Below, piece after piece: positions 32,779 through 46,083 of a stretch of 64,000 bases of DNA (its first letter is position 1; every line of letters begins with the position of its first letter). The stretch covers positions 276,851,416 through 276,915,415 of the forward strand of contig NC_066583.1 in NCBI RefSeq assembly GCF_024323335.1, given 5' to 3'. The stretch is from Lathyrus oleraceus (lineage: Eukaryota > Streptophyta > Magnoliopsida > Fabales > Fabaceae). The translations under genes and the position numbers were made by a program. A model generated the notes under the pieces. The model was not told the DNA's origin. It ran no database searches and worked only from the letters and a program-made list of their open reading frames with translations.

Positions 32779-34294
32779 CACCCCTCACGCCCGTTGTACT
32801 CAACGGGAATCTTTTAATTCAATTTTGCGATTTTAGTGTTAATTTATGTTTGTTTGTTTTCTTCGGGTAATTAGAGTTTATAATAGATATGGGTGAAGAC
32901 CTCAGAAGGGAGAAAAGGGAGGTTTTTTTATTAGTGTGCTCGCGAAGATACAGCAATCTCCTGCTTACATATCCTTATGGCGTAATAAGGGAATCAGAGC
33001 ATCCGTAGTTCGGGGAACTACGGTTTGTTGGCATCTTTTACCGAACAACTATTTAGATCACGTTCTAAAGGCTAAATGTTGGCTTGTCTACTCTCGGCGG
33101 AGGCTTAGGCGCTAGTTTGTGGTGCGCATTAGAAAGGATTAAACAATGTTCTTTCTGAAAAGAGTTTTGTTCACACGGGGGTGGGAAGTTGGATTAATAT
33201 GTTTGACGTTTTGTTGGTTGGTTTTGATCGCACGGGGGCGAGAAAGAGATATATTTGATGTGTTGAGATATTTTTTGTTGGATGATGATTACTCGGATAG
33301 TCGAGTAAGACAACTCGTATCCTAATAGTCGAGAGAGGGAATAGAAGACTCTAGACCACTTCCTTTTTCATCCTTAATTATAAAAGGATTTAATAATAGT
33401 TAAGGTATTTTGAATGGATGACGAATACTCGGATGGTCGAGTAAGACAACTCGTATCCTAATAATCGGGAAAGGGAATAGAAGACTCTAGACCACTTTCT
33501 TTTTCATTGTTTAATTATGAAAATGATTTTTAGTATGGTTGATGTATTTTAGAATAAACGACAAAGCATTGAAAACTTAACTCCAGCATGAAGCCAACAA
33601 AAGATCATGGCGCATAGGTCTAAATATGAGAGCCTTAAAACGTTATCCATCATAACAGTTCCTTCCTATAATTAACCTTAGATTAACACAATCATATACA
33701 TGCTTCAAAATGCAACTTGAATTTAGACACTTATGAAGGATTAAAACTTGGCACAAATATTTGGGATGTAAAAATGGGCTTGCAAACTTGGGCTAATCAA
33801 GTGATCATCACAAGTAAAATGGCTTTTAATACTTGCTAATAAGAAAGTGGACTTGGACTAGCACGTTAAAAAAAACTTGAACCACACCTTGAACTTGCAA
33901 TATTAATTGTGGTCATGTTGATAGGAGTGGGCTTTTAAACCAAAAGGTCTAATGGATAACCGAAATGGGCCTTTTATAACCAACAAGTCCCAAAAATGCG
34001 CATACCATCCCATGCTTTAGTAACAACTATAAGAGACAAACGCAACAGATGTTTTGGGTCATGAACAAGGAACTTAACAGATGAAACGCCACTGAAAGAA
34101 CTGTTGAAAGTTTGATGACACTGAGAGTTTTCTTTAGAATGAACATGTGAGTACTGAATGTGCCTTTAGGAAGGATGGGGAGTTTGGAGTAGCTTAGGGA
34201 TGAGAAACCCTAAGATAGAGTTTATGCCTTATAACTTCTGGAAGTGAATGCTGGTGAAAGATTTTTCTTACCCGGACGAAATTGGGGTATGACA

Positions 34295-34299
34295 GGGTG
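34295..34299. repeat. Target site duplication of element C (right)
   Basis: GGGTG, followed by tttaaccatgaggtgatt as at the empty site. Confidence 0.92.
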
Positions 34300-36392
34300 T
34301 TTAACCATGAGGTGATTAACCCAAAGAATGTATGGATATCAAAGAGGATTGTTGTGTTTGATCCAAAGAGAAGGTGTATTGTTTATGAAGATTGTTGAAG
34401 AATATTTGACAATTGTTTGATTTGAATTGCACTAAAGTATTTGAACGGGGGAGAATACTCTGAATAACTAGGGCCTACGCCCCGTATGAATAGGTACTCT
34501 AGACAAGGATAAGAAAAATTCAATTTCGTCCTTCTTCATTGCTTAAGGGTCGTTGCGTGTAAGTCTCATTATGATTGACAAGTGTTGAAGAAGATTCTTT
34601 TTAAGGCTCCTGATGATGAAATGTTGTTTGTGAAGAAGGAGACTTGACAATTATTAGATTTGAATTGAACTAAAGTCTATAATTAGAGGTGAATACTCTT
34701 AGAAACTGGTTCATTCGTCCTGTACCCAAAGATATTTAGAATGAGGATAAGAATTCTCCCTCTCACCCCTTCTCTACTACTTAAGGCTCGTGGCATGTAA
34801 TCCTTATCATAATTGATAAGTGTTGAAGAAAATTATTTTTGTTTTGCTTTGCATAGTAGTCCAGTGTTCAGTCTGTCTGCAATGTCTTGACTTGATTGAA
34901 GTGTGAAGTCTTGAGTTTGTGATTGGTTTGAGTATGAAGCCTCAAGTATGTATTTGTCTTGATGTCTAGTATCTTTAAAGTCTTCAAACTTGACTTGAAT
35001 ATGACTTGAGCTCTAAGGCAGTGTCAATGCAGTGTGCTTATCCTATCAAGTGATCAAGATATTTTTTATCACTCGTCTGGATAGGGGAGTGAGACATGTG
35101 TCAAAGGACTAGCTTATCAAAGACAACTTTGATCAATCAGTCAGGCAAAGACAATACTAGAGTATGACTCAGGCATATGGATATTTATGAATTCTAGAGT
35201 CCTAAAGAAATCAAAGTGTTACAGACATATTAATTTCTAAAAATTAATCTAAACTTAATGTGAACATGTTACCAATTTCTAAAAGTTAATCTACCTTAAT
35301 TCTGAATCAACACCTAAACGTATTATTACGTATTTCAATCGAGAAATGTATTAATGACTAAGATCTAATTAACTCTAATTAAACCTAAACGCTAATTACA
35401 CTAAATATGTTCTAAGTATGCACATTCAAGAACCTAAAATATTATCCTAAGTATTCATGAAATAAAAACAAAAGAAAAAAAAAAGAAAAAAATTAAACAA
35501 GAAACAAACATAGTGAGGGGTATGAGAAGAAGTGGTGTTAGGCCAAGTTTAGTAGACCCACCATGTTCAGTTGCTACCTAGAGGGAGGTGTGAGCATCAG
35601 ACAAAGGTGTGAGCCAACAATTTGCTTGGGTTGGAGGGCGCCAAGCCCATTACGCAACTCGTAAATGATAATAGCATCAAGAAGAAACATTACTCGAGCA
35701 TTTCTCTCATTCTGAAGAATCAATTCAGTACGATGCTCATAGGAATTTACTATAATGCTTATCGGAATTCACTACAATGTTCACCAATCCACACGAAACA
35801 ACACAAATCCCTTCCGCTAAATTTGATTTAATCAATTGTTTTTATAAACCCTAAACCATGTATCCGCATCACATCTTTGGAGGTCGTAATCATCAGTTCT
35901 AAATCGCTCGCGAAAATTGGGACGGGAACGTAGTAAAGCACATGTCAGAAGCATCAATAATTAAGCAAGAATTCGCAACACATATACCAATGAGAATCCG
36001 GCGCGGTGGTTCTTCTGCTCCGGCTCCGGTGACGACTTCACAGGTAAGGATTCTTCCCTCTTCTTCTTCATTTTAATTATTCTTCTCGAAAATCTAGTAT
36101 GTAGGATACTTCTTATTGCTCTGCGTCGACCATTTTGTGTTGTTGTTATTGATGTTTGATGCGTGAGGTTGAGGGAGTAGATGAGAGGCTTAGCTCGACT
36201 GTTAGAGCTTCCAATGTTGAAGCTCTGCAACTATGGCCATAAGCGTGTGGTGAAGGTGAAGTGAAAGGAATATGCAGAGAGAAAGAGGATTGATGAAGAG
36301 TGATGTGAGGTTGAAGACGAGTTCAGAGGGAGAGAGAGTGAGTGATTTTCAATGAAAATTATTTGGTCCTCTAGAATGCAATGATGGTTGAG

Positions 36393-36399
36393 TATATAG
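36393..36399 (-). promoter_or_regulatory. TATA box of element A (right LTR)
   Basis: Minus-strand CTATATA at the position of the left LTR TATA box, slightly shortened. Confidence 0.45.
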
Positions 36400-37047
36400 A
36401 GAGATCAGAATTGTTAACAGAGTTAGGTTCAGTTAATTTCTATAATGAAAGTTAGTTAGGATGTGAAACTTTGTTAGATTTCAGTTAAATGTTAGTTATT
36501 CGATTATGTTAATGTTAGTTTTTCTGAAATTCTGTTTTGAGTTACTTTAAAGAAATCCTATTAGTAAGGTCTGTTATGAATTAGTTAGAGGTTAATTCTA
36601 TTAGTAATCTGTTAATAGCAGTTAGTGTAGGGATTTGGAGTTAGAGTTTGATTAATTATACTATTAGATGCTTGTTATGAGTTAAAGTTAGTTTGTTTTT
36701 TAGTTAGACTAACTGTTAGTTAAGTTAGTTAGGATAAATGTGAAATGTTCATTGAAAGTTATTATTAGTGATGAATGTTAGTGAACTAATTTTGTTCAAC
36801 TGCTGTAGAACTAGAGTTAATTTAGTTATGTTAATTTGGACTTAGTTATCAGTGAATCAAAGTTGATTTGATTAAGTTACTGTAGAATTACATTTTAGAG
36901 TTTCCAATGATAATAATGAAATAGTAGCAACTGTTATGGGCTTGAGCTTATTATTAAACTAATTGCTAGGTTGGTGCTATTAGTTAAAAGTCTCCTTTTG
37001 AATGATGTTAATGGATCAATAGCAACTGAAATGTTAGATTAGTTATG

Positions 37048-37052
37048 GTTAG
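37048..37052. repeat. Left target-site copy of element B (partner outside window)
   Basis: GTTAG directly precedes the B terminus TGTAGCGG. The uninterrupted A sequence continues ggttagcttgacatt at 5898-5912. The matching right copy would lie beyond the window, so the duplication itself is unproven. Confidence 0.45.
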
Positions 37053-40000
37053 TGTAGCGGTATAAATTTTGAGATTAAGCTATCAATTAACTTAACTCGC
37101 AAAATAAGAGTCTTCACTGCGCTTTTATTATTTCCAAAGGAAAAGGAAATTTTGTCATTTTAAGGAGAATACTCAACTGGTCACCCACAAGTATGAGTAC
37201 TTTGCATCATCATGAGATGAACTCCAATTTGGATAAGGATCAACAAATATGCAACTAGCTCTCACATATGGAAAAGAATTGTCACTAATACTATGGGGAT
37301 AGGAGAATTATATCTCAACTATGCAAATGACTCATGTCTATAGCGGTAAATTCATGACCGCTGAGCTATTGGTTAGCTCAACATCAATAAAACCAGAGTC
37401 ACCACCGCGCTTTTATTGTTTCCAAAGGAAAAGGGAAAAATACGAACAAAACCAAAAGATAAGAAGTTTTCAAATTAAAACTAATAAAATGTCAGAGATT
37501 ACTGGTAAGTGGGTTAGTTACACAGAGGGAAAGTATTAGCACCCAAAGTGTCATAGATACTCCTATGGAGTCCTTTTTATGTGCAAGTGTTTTAGTTGAA
37601 AAAGTTGTTTGCTAAAAAATAGAATGAAGGGATGAGAAAATAATTCATTAATTATATTTATGTGTTTGACAAGACCTTCGGTCTTATACATACGTACCAA
37701 CATAAAAATGAGGGATCAAAACCTCGTAGTTCATGGTAAAAATTTCAAAGAAATTGGTAGATTGATTTTAACAAAAGCTTAAAAATCTTTTGTTATCAAA
37801 GGGAGAATACTCAACCAAACATCCACCGATAATGAGGGCTTTAAAACATTTAAGAGGGAGACCTCCAACTTGAATTCAATCAACAAGTATGCCACTAATC
37901 CTAAATAAATGGAAAGACTTATAATCAAAATATCATGGAATGAGAGAATTATATCTCAACCAAAGATAACTCAAATCTAAATGCTCTCTTTTGAAAAGTT
38001 TAAATGAAAATGCACAAAGTGGCCAAAAGGTTTAGATAAGGTTGTTAGTTCTTTTTGTCTTTTTGAAATTAGAGTCAATATGATTTAAGTTTATTTACAA
38101 GTTTGATTTAAGAAAATATTTTGAAATTCAACGGCATAAGGCCAAAGTTTCTACTTATTAAAACAAGTCTAATTTGATAAAAACAAAGAAGTTTTTTAAA
38201 ATGATGGAGAGATTTTGAAATTAAAGAAGGTGGAGGAGATGAAGGGACTATCCTAGACAAAATTTAAAAGTTTAGAGTTGAAAAGATCTAAACAATGGGA
38301 AGCATCCACAAGACAAGAATGGCATATAGAAATCCATTTCCTTTTGGACTTTTAAGCAAGCAACAAGCATAATCATCCAAGCAATTAATAAGAAGACCAA
38401 ATGACATCAAATAAATATAGTCAAACATCCAAGCAAACACTCCAAAAGCAAGCAGTCTTCAATGTATTCAAATGTATCAGATGAATATCCCTTGTAGCAA
38501 ACTCACAGAGACAATCATCAGATAGAAACAATAAGATCAAAATAACAACTTGAGCATAGAGATAAAATAATAGATAAACCAATGGAGTTCTCAAGGCTTG
38601 TATTAGATGAACGGCATTGGCCAAGAAAGATCTCAAATAATGGCATTGGCTAGGTTTCCTTCAAAGCATAGGGATGTTGCCCACTCTAAGTCCATAAGTT
38701 CAGATCAAGTCTCAGACAGAGGTCCAACAGTCCACCAGTGTATTAAGTATTTAAGTATTTTTTAGTATTTTAAGGTCCCAACACAAGTACACAACACCAC
38801 AAACAAGGCAAAATCACAAGTACACAATATAATACAAGCACAAAATATGACTCAAGTGAGTAAAGTGAAGATGACTGAAACATAAATAAATTGCATGAAA
38901 TGTAAATGACAATGAATGATAAAGTGCGTAATTTTAAATTGCATTAAAGTAAATTGCATGAAAATAAAGTCAATATAAAATATGTTAGTCAATGTTAGTG
39001 TAAGAAGAAAGTTATTTAAGTCATTTTTTAGAGAACACTCAACCATCCACTCACAAACATGAAGATATGAACCTAGACATCAATCATGAGAATGGCTCCA
39101 ACTTGGATAAATCAACAAGTATGTCACTAGCTCTCACAATTGGAAAAGAGGTTAAATATTCATACAATACCATGAGGGAGGGGAGACTTACAATCTCACT
39201 TACAAAAATGATATGCCTTTTGGGATAGATTTAGCTTTATGTTAAGCAATCATAATTGGACTTATGTAGAAGTCACAACTATCTGAGGTCCAGCAATAAT
39301 ACTATTGGTGTTAATCCATACTAGAGACATGGTACAAAGAACCAAGCTCCTAAAGCATACAACACACACAAATAAAATGGGATGGACATATCTCAATCAA
39401 GCTCATGTTGATTCATCTGACACAAGGTCATTGATGAATCTACTAGCATTTGATCTTGTGAGAAGTCATTGGCCATGGTTGGGTTGGGAAAGAATTGAGA
39501 TGAAGAAGAAGAGATGAAGTGAAAGAGAATCCCCAAATTAATCAAGGGATGAACCTCACTTGATCAAATTAAATTTCAATTCAACCAAGATCAAGGCCAA
39601 ACAAAAGATGAGTGAACACAAAGTCCATCAAATAGCTCAACACAATTTTAAAACAATTAAAATCAATTTTTAATTGAATAAAAATGCATTTTAAAAGACG
39701 AAAAACCTCAAATCCCTTCAAATCACCAAATAAATGGCCAAGAGATTTATCATAGGTCAAACAAGGTCAAAGGACCTTAGAATAATTTTTTTGGCATTTT
39801 TGAAAAGTCAGAAGTATTTAAAATCAATTAAAATAAAGTTAAAAATCATTAAATTTACTAAAAATATCAAATCCAATCCAAAAGATAATTTTAATTCAGA
39901 AAATGGAAGAGGAAATTATTTGAATTTTTTTGGTGAAAGCCTCATATTTTTTGGATTAAAATTGGATTTATAATGAATTTAATAAGAAAATGGTATTTAA

Positions 40001-42285
40001 AATAATAAAATAGAAAATCAGATAAATCAAAAAAACAAGGGCCATCAGATCTCCCTCATTAATTGAGGTGGAAGATCTGATGGTCACGTGCATCATGCCT
40101 ACTATGCTCCAAAGTCAGCTCATGCACATGGATGGTAATTAGAAAGGAGGGACAAGATTAAAACATGTCAACCAGATCAGATGGTCTGGATTGATCTAGC
40201 GCACCACCAGAGTCCTAACTCCAGTCATCTTCTCCGACCACCCTCACCGGACTGGTTCATCAAAAATGTTCATAAAAATGCACGATTCATATACTATTTT
40301 GAAGAGAAAAACGGCAGGATCTCGAATCTGACCTCCAATTTCTCCAATTCTCACTATATAGGAAGATATGTGGAATTGAAAAATGAGGTATGCAAACTGA
40401 GTTGCTTCAATTCAACCTCAAAGCAACTCAATCTTGTTGCCTACATTGGTAGGACTTCAGTCAACCATAAATCAAGCAAAATTATGGAGAAATGAGAGAG
40501 AACCAAAGACTTGAAAATCTAGAAAAATCACCTTCGGGTTGCAGTGATTTGGCTTGACCTCGATGCAATTCTTCTTGGCTTTTCTTCCTCTTGCTTGCAG
40601 GAGATGATTAGAACACAAATGGAGGTGAACCCTTGGAGTTTTAGCTCACAAACAAAAATTGAACTAAAACTCGATTTCAAGGAAATCTTCAAGGTTGTTC
40701 TTTCAATGGAGGTTAGGGGAATTGCAGAGCAGAGCTTAGGCAAGGGTCCTCCAATGCTGAGGCAATGGAAATTTATTTATAGGCTCTTGAATTCATTTCC
40801 ACGCCATTTGAAAAATTAGCCAAAAATAGCACGTTGTATGCATGGGTGTATGGACATGCATTTAGGCCCAAATAATGATGTGATCCACTTCCAATTCGTA
40901 CACAATTGATGCTGAAGTCATAACATGGAACCATGCAAAGGTATTTGAAAATTGAGTTCAAAAGTTGCCAAAACAAACCATCCAAAGGAACCATGCACAA
41001 GTCCCTCAAATTTGATCCAAATGGAATTATATTGGACTCTTTGGAAAGCTACCATGAAGGGGAACAACTTTGATGTTGGGACTTTTTCCATTTGAGGCTT
41101 GGAACATGATGAATTTTTGTGTTGAAGTTGGAGGAATCAAACATACTTGAAATTTTTCTAAGTTAAACGTCAAATGACCCCTTTTTCCACATTGAATAAC
41201 TTTTTCTATGAGCTTCAAATGACTTTGGTTCCTTATACAAAGTTGTATCTCTTTCAATTATATTCAATTTGGTCAATAATTTTATACCATCTAGATCTTG
41301 CATGATGGAGTTATGGATTCTAGAAGTTGAGGAAAAATACATGTTGAATTTTACCTATAATATTTCCTCATGGAACATTCCCTTGCAAGTGGAATTTTAC
41401 CTTTCTCAAAGAAGCAAAGTTGAATAAGACATATTAAAATAGATCATGAAACTTTTATAATCTTCATATCATAAAAATTGAGCAAGTTATGGTCCTTAGA
41501 AGTTGACCTTCTATCTAGGGCACTGATAAAATGACCTATAATATTTCACCTTAAAAAATGACTTTCCAAGCAAACTTAGCTCTTGATGCCAACATGAAAG
41601 TTGTTGGTAATGTCATAAAGAGTAACATTTCTATTGGAATCATGTTAATATGACAAAAATTGTAGGCTATAGGGTCTAGGGAACCCTAGATTTGATCAAT
41701 TGACGTTTCTGGTCAAACTCTTTGAACCAACTTGAAAACTTGAAGTTCTTTTGCTCTTTGGGGCTCATGGAGAATAATATATGCTTAAGATGAAGTTCCA
41801 TAGAGTATCCCATGATATCTTTGACCATTTGTTAAAGAAACTTGCAAAGGAAGTCACACGAGATACCCAAATGAATTAGGGCTTCTTTGACAAACAAGAT
41901 TCAAACTCTTGATGAACTCTTGATCAAAATGACAAATAAAGAACATGGGGATCCATATATGATGCTTTAAACCAATGTGGACCATTGTTTTTCTTGATTC
42001 TTTGCACTAAGGGTCTCAAACACTAGTTGTCATCTTGATGAGGCACAGATGGATGCACACACTACCTACAAAAGAAATAAAGTTACACTAGATATATTTT
42101 TGGTATTTTTGTTAGTAAATAAAGAAAAATAAAAGTATGATATAATCACAAACATGCTTGGTGATCTCTCCCAATGCAAACCCAATGAATGATGGGTGAA
42201 GAGGATACCAAGTTGTGATCTCAATGCTAATGCAAATATGATGAGATGGCATGAGAAATCTTAAGGTCAAAATTGGGATCTTACT
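37053..42285 (-). repeat. Element B 3' LTR (left)
   Basis: 5,233 bp. The terminal segment is reiterated: a shortened copy (37053-37338, missing about 1.5 kb internally) precedes the main copy that begins TATAGCGGTAA at 37339. The polypurine-side end reads ...gggatcttact, against ...ggttcttaca in the right LTR, so its first base is mutated. The CTATAAATA box is at 40774. Confidence 0.85.
40774..40782 (-). promoter_or_regulatory. TATA box of element B (left LTR)
   Basis: Minus-strand CTATAAATA, at the position conserved in the right LTR (62455-62463). Confidence 0.5.
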
Positions 42286-42302
42286 GCTGCCCCTATTTAA
42301 GG
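42286..42302 (-). promoter_or_regulatory. Polypurine tract of element B
   Basis: Minus-strand CCTTAAATAGGGGCAGC directly before the LTR start. The identical word adjoins the right LTR at 63966-63982. Confidence 0.8.
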
Positions 42303-42628
42303 TCATTCTATCTGGGGATGTGAAGTTTAACATATTCGTATCAACACGGTAGAATGGACTTAAATAACAACATCAAGAAACAAATTTGGGTCCCTAATAA
42401 ACCTCATGATGCATATAATATGAATGCAAAAAATAATATTTGTGGGGAATATATTTCCACAAAGGAAAAGAATCTGGGAGAGATTGAAAGTCCACAAGAG
42501 CACAATGCATTCTATAAGGAAATCTCACTGAGGATACAAAGACTTTGGGGATTAAAAAGTTATGCGTAGACCAGGCTATGACTTAAAAATTGTTGGAGAC
42601 ACAAGGGGATTTCCATGAAAATAAATCA

Positions 42629-42728
42629 ATGGAAAGACTCAGACTGGGGAAAGAATCTGCATGTATCGAAATAAAAATCAATGGAAAGACTCAGACTGGG
42701 GAAAAATCTGCATGTATCGGAATAAAAC
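42629..42728. repeat. 48-50-bp tandem duplication in B 3' UTR
   Basis: Two near-identical copies of atggaaagactcagactggg followed by gaaa(g)aatctgcatgtatcg. Confidence 0.85.
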
Positions 42729-42919
42729 CAACACAACAAGAAACAACCACCGGGGAAAGGCATAAATCAGGATAAAATTGAAATACCCAAACACAAGAAA
42801 ATTCGATTTCACAAAGAAATACGAATCTAGACTCAATTGGGGAAGAAAAAAACTTCAATACAAGAGTAAAAGAGATATATTTTCTTCCACTTGTTATTTG
42901 GTAGGAAGATAATACACTC

Positions 42920-43760
42920 GGGCAGACGGACATCCGTTACCAGTTAAGGTAAACATATCAAGGATGACTCGCTGAGAAAAAAGACGAATATTCAATACCG
43001 GTTATTGAGTAAGAATAACCTACTGGGGAAATGAAGAAATAGGATTTACGACTATCTGCAGGGATAGAAGACCGGAGGAAGAATATTTGTCATCGATTAG
43101 GAGGGACATATCAAAGATAGACTACCGGGGAGAATATCCGTTACCGATTAAGGTAAACATATCAAGGATAGACTCGCAAAGAAAATAAGGTTTACATCTG
43201 CCGGTTACTGGGCAAATAGACCAAAGAAAGAGAATATATGTCACCGGTTAAGATGAACATATCAAGGATAGACTCAGCAGGGGAAATGGGATTTACAACT
43301 ACCGTTTACTGGGTAGAAGACCAAAGAGAGAGTATCCGTCATTGGTTAAGGTGAACATATCAAGGATAGACTCAAAAAGGAGGGAAAAAACCACCAACTT
43401 CTAGAAGAAAATACGTTACCGATTAAGGTAAACATATTAATGATATACTTGTAGGGAAAGAATAGGATTTACAACTACCGGTTATTGGGTAGACGACCAA
43501 AGAGAGAATATACATCACCGATTAAGGTGAACATATCAAGGATAAACTCAGAAAGAAGAATATCTGTCATCGGTTAAGATGATCATATCAAGGATAAACT
43601 ACCAAAAGAAATAGGATTTATAACTACCAGTTACTGGGCAAAAGACCAAAAAGAGAGTATCCGTCATTGGTTAAGATGAACATATCAAGGATAAACTCGA
43701 CACAAAGAATATTCGTCACCTATTAAGGTGTCAAGGATAAACTTGCAGGGGAAACGAAAA
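42920..43760. repeat. Degenerate tandem array (gttaaggtgaacatatcaagg type)
   Basis: About ten copies of a core reading caccggttaaggtgaacata then tcaaggatagactc. They alternate with a second module (aggatttacaactaccggtt then actgggtagaagacc). Spacing varies from about 50 to 100 bp, so it is a higher-order, partly decayed array. Confidence 0.8.
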
Positions 43761-44769
43761 CGAATCCGCTGAAGAAACCAAAGAAGTAAATTACCTTTTA
43801 CTGGTTAGGGTAAATTAACACAGGTAAAGTACTCAACATCAAGAAGGATACTACCAGTTACTGGGTAATAAACTCTTGGGGACCAAAAGATCTATCTAGG
43901 TAAGAAATAGAAAGAAACGGTCAAACAAGACTCAACCCAATGAGGATATAACTCAAGGGGAGTGGTTCCATCTAGATTATGAACTAAGGAGGAAACAAAA
44001 GTAATAATCATCCATGAGGAAATATCTCAGTGGGGAAGAAGAAAGGATAAGTTGTTTCTGCTTAAGGGGCTGACACTCTATATTGAAGAAGGACAGACAC
44101 ACCAAATCTGCATGGGAAAAGATATCACCAAAGCATGGGATCAGGAAAAAATTAGGTCAATGTGTAAAAAATGCATAATGAAATATCTGATGCTTTGTTT
44201 ATGCAGGTATATGCATGAATATGTATATGATTATGCTGACAAACGAGCACAAAGGATACAAACACTGAAGATCCAATCATCACAATTAGATACTCGGCTA
44301 ATCTCAACAAGATGGGAACACCAACTGGAGAACCTGATAGGGATGAAAATAAATCATCGAGGATATAAATCCTATATTCAAAAACTCAATTCCCTGGGAA
44401 CAACACTCAAGGAAGACGGGGGATGTAACAATCCAAAATCAAATGCTCAACTCTAATTGAGGAAGGACATGGAGAACATGCATCCGACCAAAAACCGCTA
44501 AAGACTCAGCACTCAGAGGAATGAAGAATATATATATCAGTAGCAATCAAGTAGGGATCAAAACAACTCCAACTTCAAAACTCAACTCTCAAAAGAGGAG
44601 GAAATAACTGCTAGGGGATAAGCAAAGATCTTGCTTAAAGCTCACACTCTCCGGAAGAGGAGAAAACACAGTTTGGCAACATCACGGGGAACGAAAGCAC
44701 TGCTGAGAACATCAACCAACACGCTAAGGAAAAGAGAGATTTGCTGAGGATCCACATCTTCAAGATGAG

Positions 44770-44773
<4 letters not shown>

Positions 44774-44830
<57 letters not shown>
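44774..44830. repeat. (AT)n microsatellite
   Basis: About 28 AT dinucleotides in the B 3' UTR. Confidence 0.95.
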
Positions 44831-44833
<3 letters not shown>

Positions 44834-46083
44834 TCAAAGCCATAAGTCGACACCGCGAGGAATTTTAGGTCAACACCATATAAAATGGGAGACAACCCTA
44901 CAGGGGACGACTACATCAATATTGCTCAAAATCAAACACTGTTGGGGAGATCTTTCATTAGAGGATGGAACTCCGCTGAAAAGGCAAAACTCTGAGTGGG
45001 GAACCAGATAACTTACTAGGGAATCCAACAAATATCAAATATGTGAGGGGCTTTCTGGCGAATAAAATCTGCCAGGACAAATCAAGCGCCACACGAGGAT
45101 GCAATCAACAATAAATTCCTCAAGAGGAAAACAACAGTCACAAGACTCTTCTTGGAGATTGAGAAATAAACCAATTCCAAGGTACCAAACATATCAAACA
45201 GAGAGCTGGGGACTTTGAGGGGAGGCACTTCCACGACTATGCAACCACCAAATAAAGGTGATGGGGATCTGAAAACCAAATAAATGTTTCACTGGATATC
45301 TAAAATCCAATCACAAAAATGCAAGTTAAGGATGAAAATATCAATGAAGGCCTCAGCTGGAGAGGGCACAATGAATTGCAAAGAGAACAACACATCAACT
45401 CTACTAGGGATGAATGACAGTTGCTTGGGGACTAATCACCTCCAGACAAACTGCTTGGGGAAGACAACGCTGCTTCACACGTCATGACTTACCGTTTTCA
45501 AATTGATGTTGACATTCCTTTTTTTGAATTCAATGTTCTTAAGGTAAATGTATTATTATTTCAGAAAAATGTTTGTTCATTGATTTATTTATTTCAAAAT
45601 TATCATCATAAAAATACAGTTTTATTAAACATAAACAAATAAGAATTGCAAATAATTGGATAAAGGCTCAACTTTATTTAACAGAATGGTAGTCCGCAAA
45701 TGGCAGGACTCCATTGATCTTTACAAAGTTCAAAAATTGGTAATTTACTTGGAAAATGGCTACATCAAATACAATGACCACTACTCTCCATACCAACTTT
45801 GAAATCCATTGTGTTTCTCTTAGGTTGAGAATGATGAATCAGAACCAAGTGACGCGCTATGTTGCTTCAACGATCAAATCTAGCCGGATGCAGTTACTTG
45901 CCATAATCCCTAATTTTTGCCTAGATTTCCCCAAGGTGGGGTACTCAATCAACCAGGATAATTTTTATGTTTTATGTCTCTAACTTTTGCCTGGATCTCC
46001 CTTTCAGGCTTTTAATCCACCGAGATGCTCATTTTTGCCTAAGCCGCCTTTTCGGGTTTTCAACTTAGCAAGTTGTTCTTTTT

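Larger units (their letters stand above)
32584..34294 (-). mobile_element. Element C: solo LTR of an Ogre/Tat-type retrotransposon
   Basis: TGTCGCATCTCG...GGGGTATGACA, 1,711 bp, with TG/CA ends and flanked on both sides by GGGTG. It has no internal region. The matching site in the other A LTR (3106-3110) has a single GGGTG and no insert, which proves insertion. It carries the primer-site-like word and the CGCAAGGGGAAGGTATTAG motif near its left end. It is therefore a minus-strand LTR of the same broad lineage as A and B, but a different family. A solo LTR arises by recombination between the two LTRs of one element. Confidence 0.92.
2046..37052 (-). mobile_element. Element A: nested, pol-less Ogre/Tat LTR retrotransposon
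   Basis: Two homologous LTR regions in the same orientation frame this element: left 2046-5902 and right 31518-37052. A tRNA-Arg-type primer site lies beside the right LTR, and a Tat/Ogre gag remnant lies between them on the minus strand, so transcription ran right to left. The internal part goes from a gag remnant directly into 3'-UTR-like sequence with no protease, RT, RNase H or integrase I can detect. ORF1 and the gag N-terminus are also missing, probably lost with the right end of the Athila insertion. Element C and element B are both inserted in its right LTR. I infer a defective or formerly non-autonomous Ogre relative; the exact outer boundary of the left LTR on its gag side is unresolved. 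Confidence 0.7.
31518..37052 (-). repeat. Element A 5' LTR (right copy), interrupted by C and cut by B
   Basis: Starts (plus strand) TGTCACGCC at its primer-site end and follows the left LTR closely. The 1,711-bp element C interrupts it at 32584. At 37052 element B begins and the rest of this LTR is not seen in the window. Without C, the comparable length is about 3.8 kb, like the left copy. Confidence 0.78.
42303..46083 (-). other. Element B 3' UTR, rich in tandem repeats
   Basis: 3.8 kb between the integrase stop and the polypurine tract with no coding domain. It holds a 48-bp duplication (42629-42728), a long degenerate array (42920-43760), several ctcaactctaa/ctcagtggggaa-type scattered repeats and an AT microsatellite. 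Ogre 3' UTRs are known as fast-changing regions that generate tandem repeats. Plus-strand open frames here (for example 44052-44456) have no family resemblance. Confidence 0.75.

Noticed and set aside
42920..43760. Regularly repeated cores with unique-looking spacers, CRISPR-like at first sight
   Set aside because: The genome is a plant nuclear one, the cores are degenerate, spacing varies widely and the array lies in an Ogre 3' UTR.
44052..44456. 134-codon plus-strand open frame in the B 3' UTR
   Set aside because: It lies antisense to the element in repeat-rich noncoding sequence, with no recognisable domain or counterpart.
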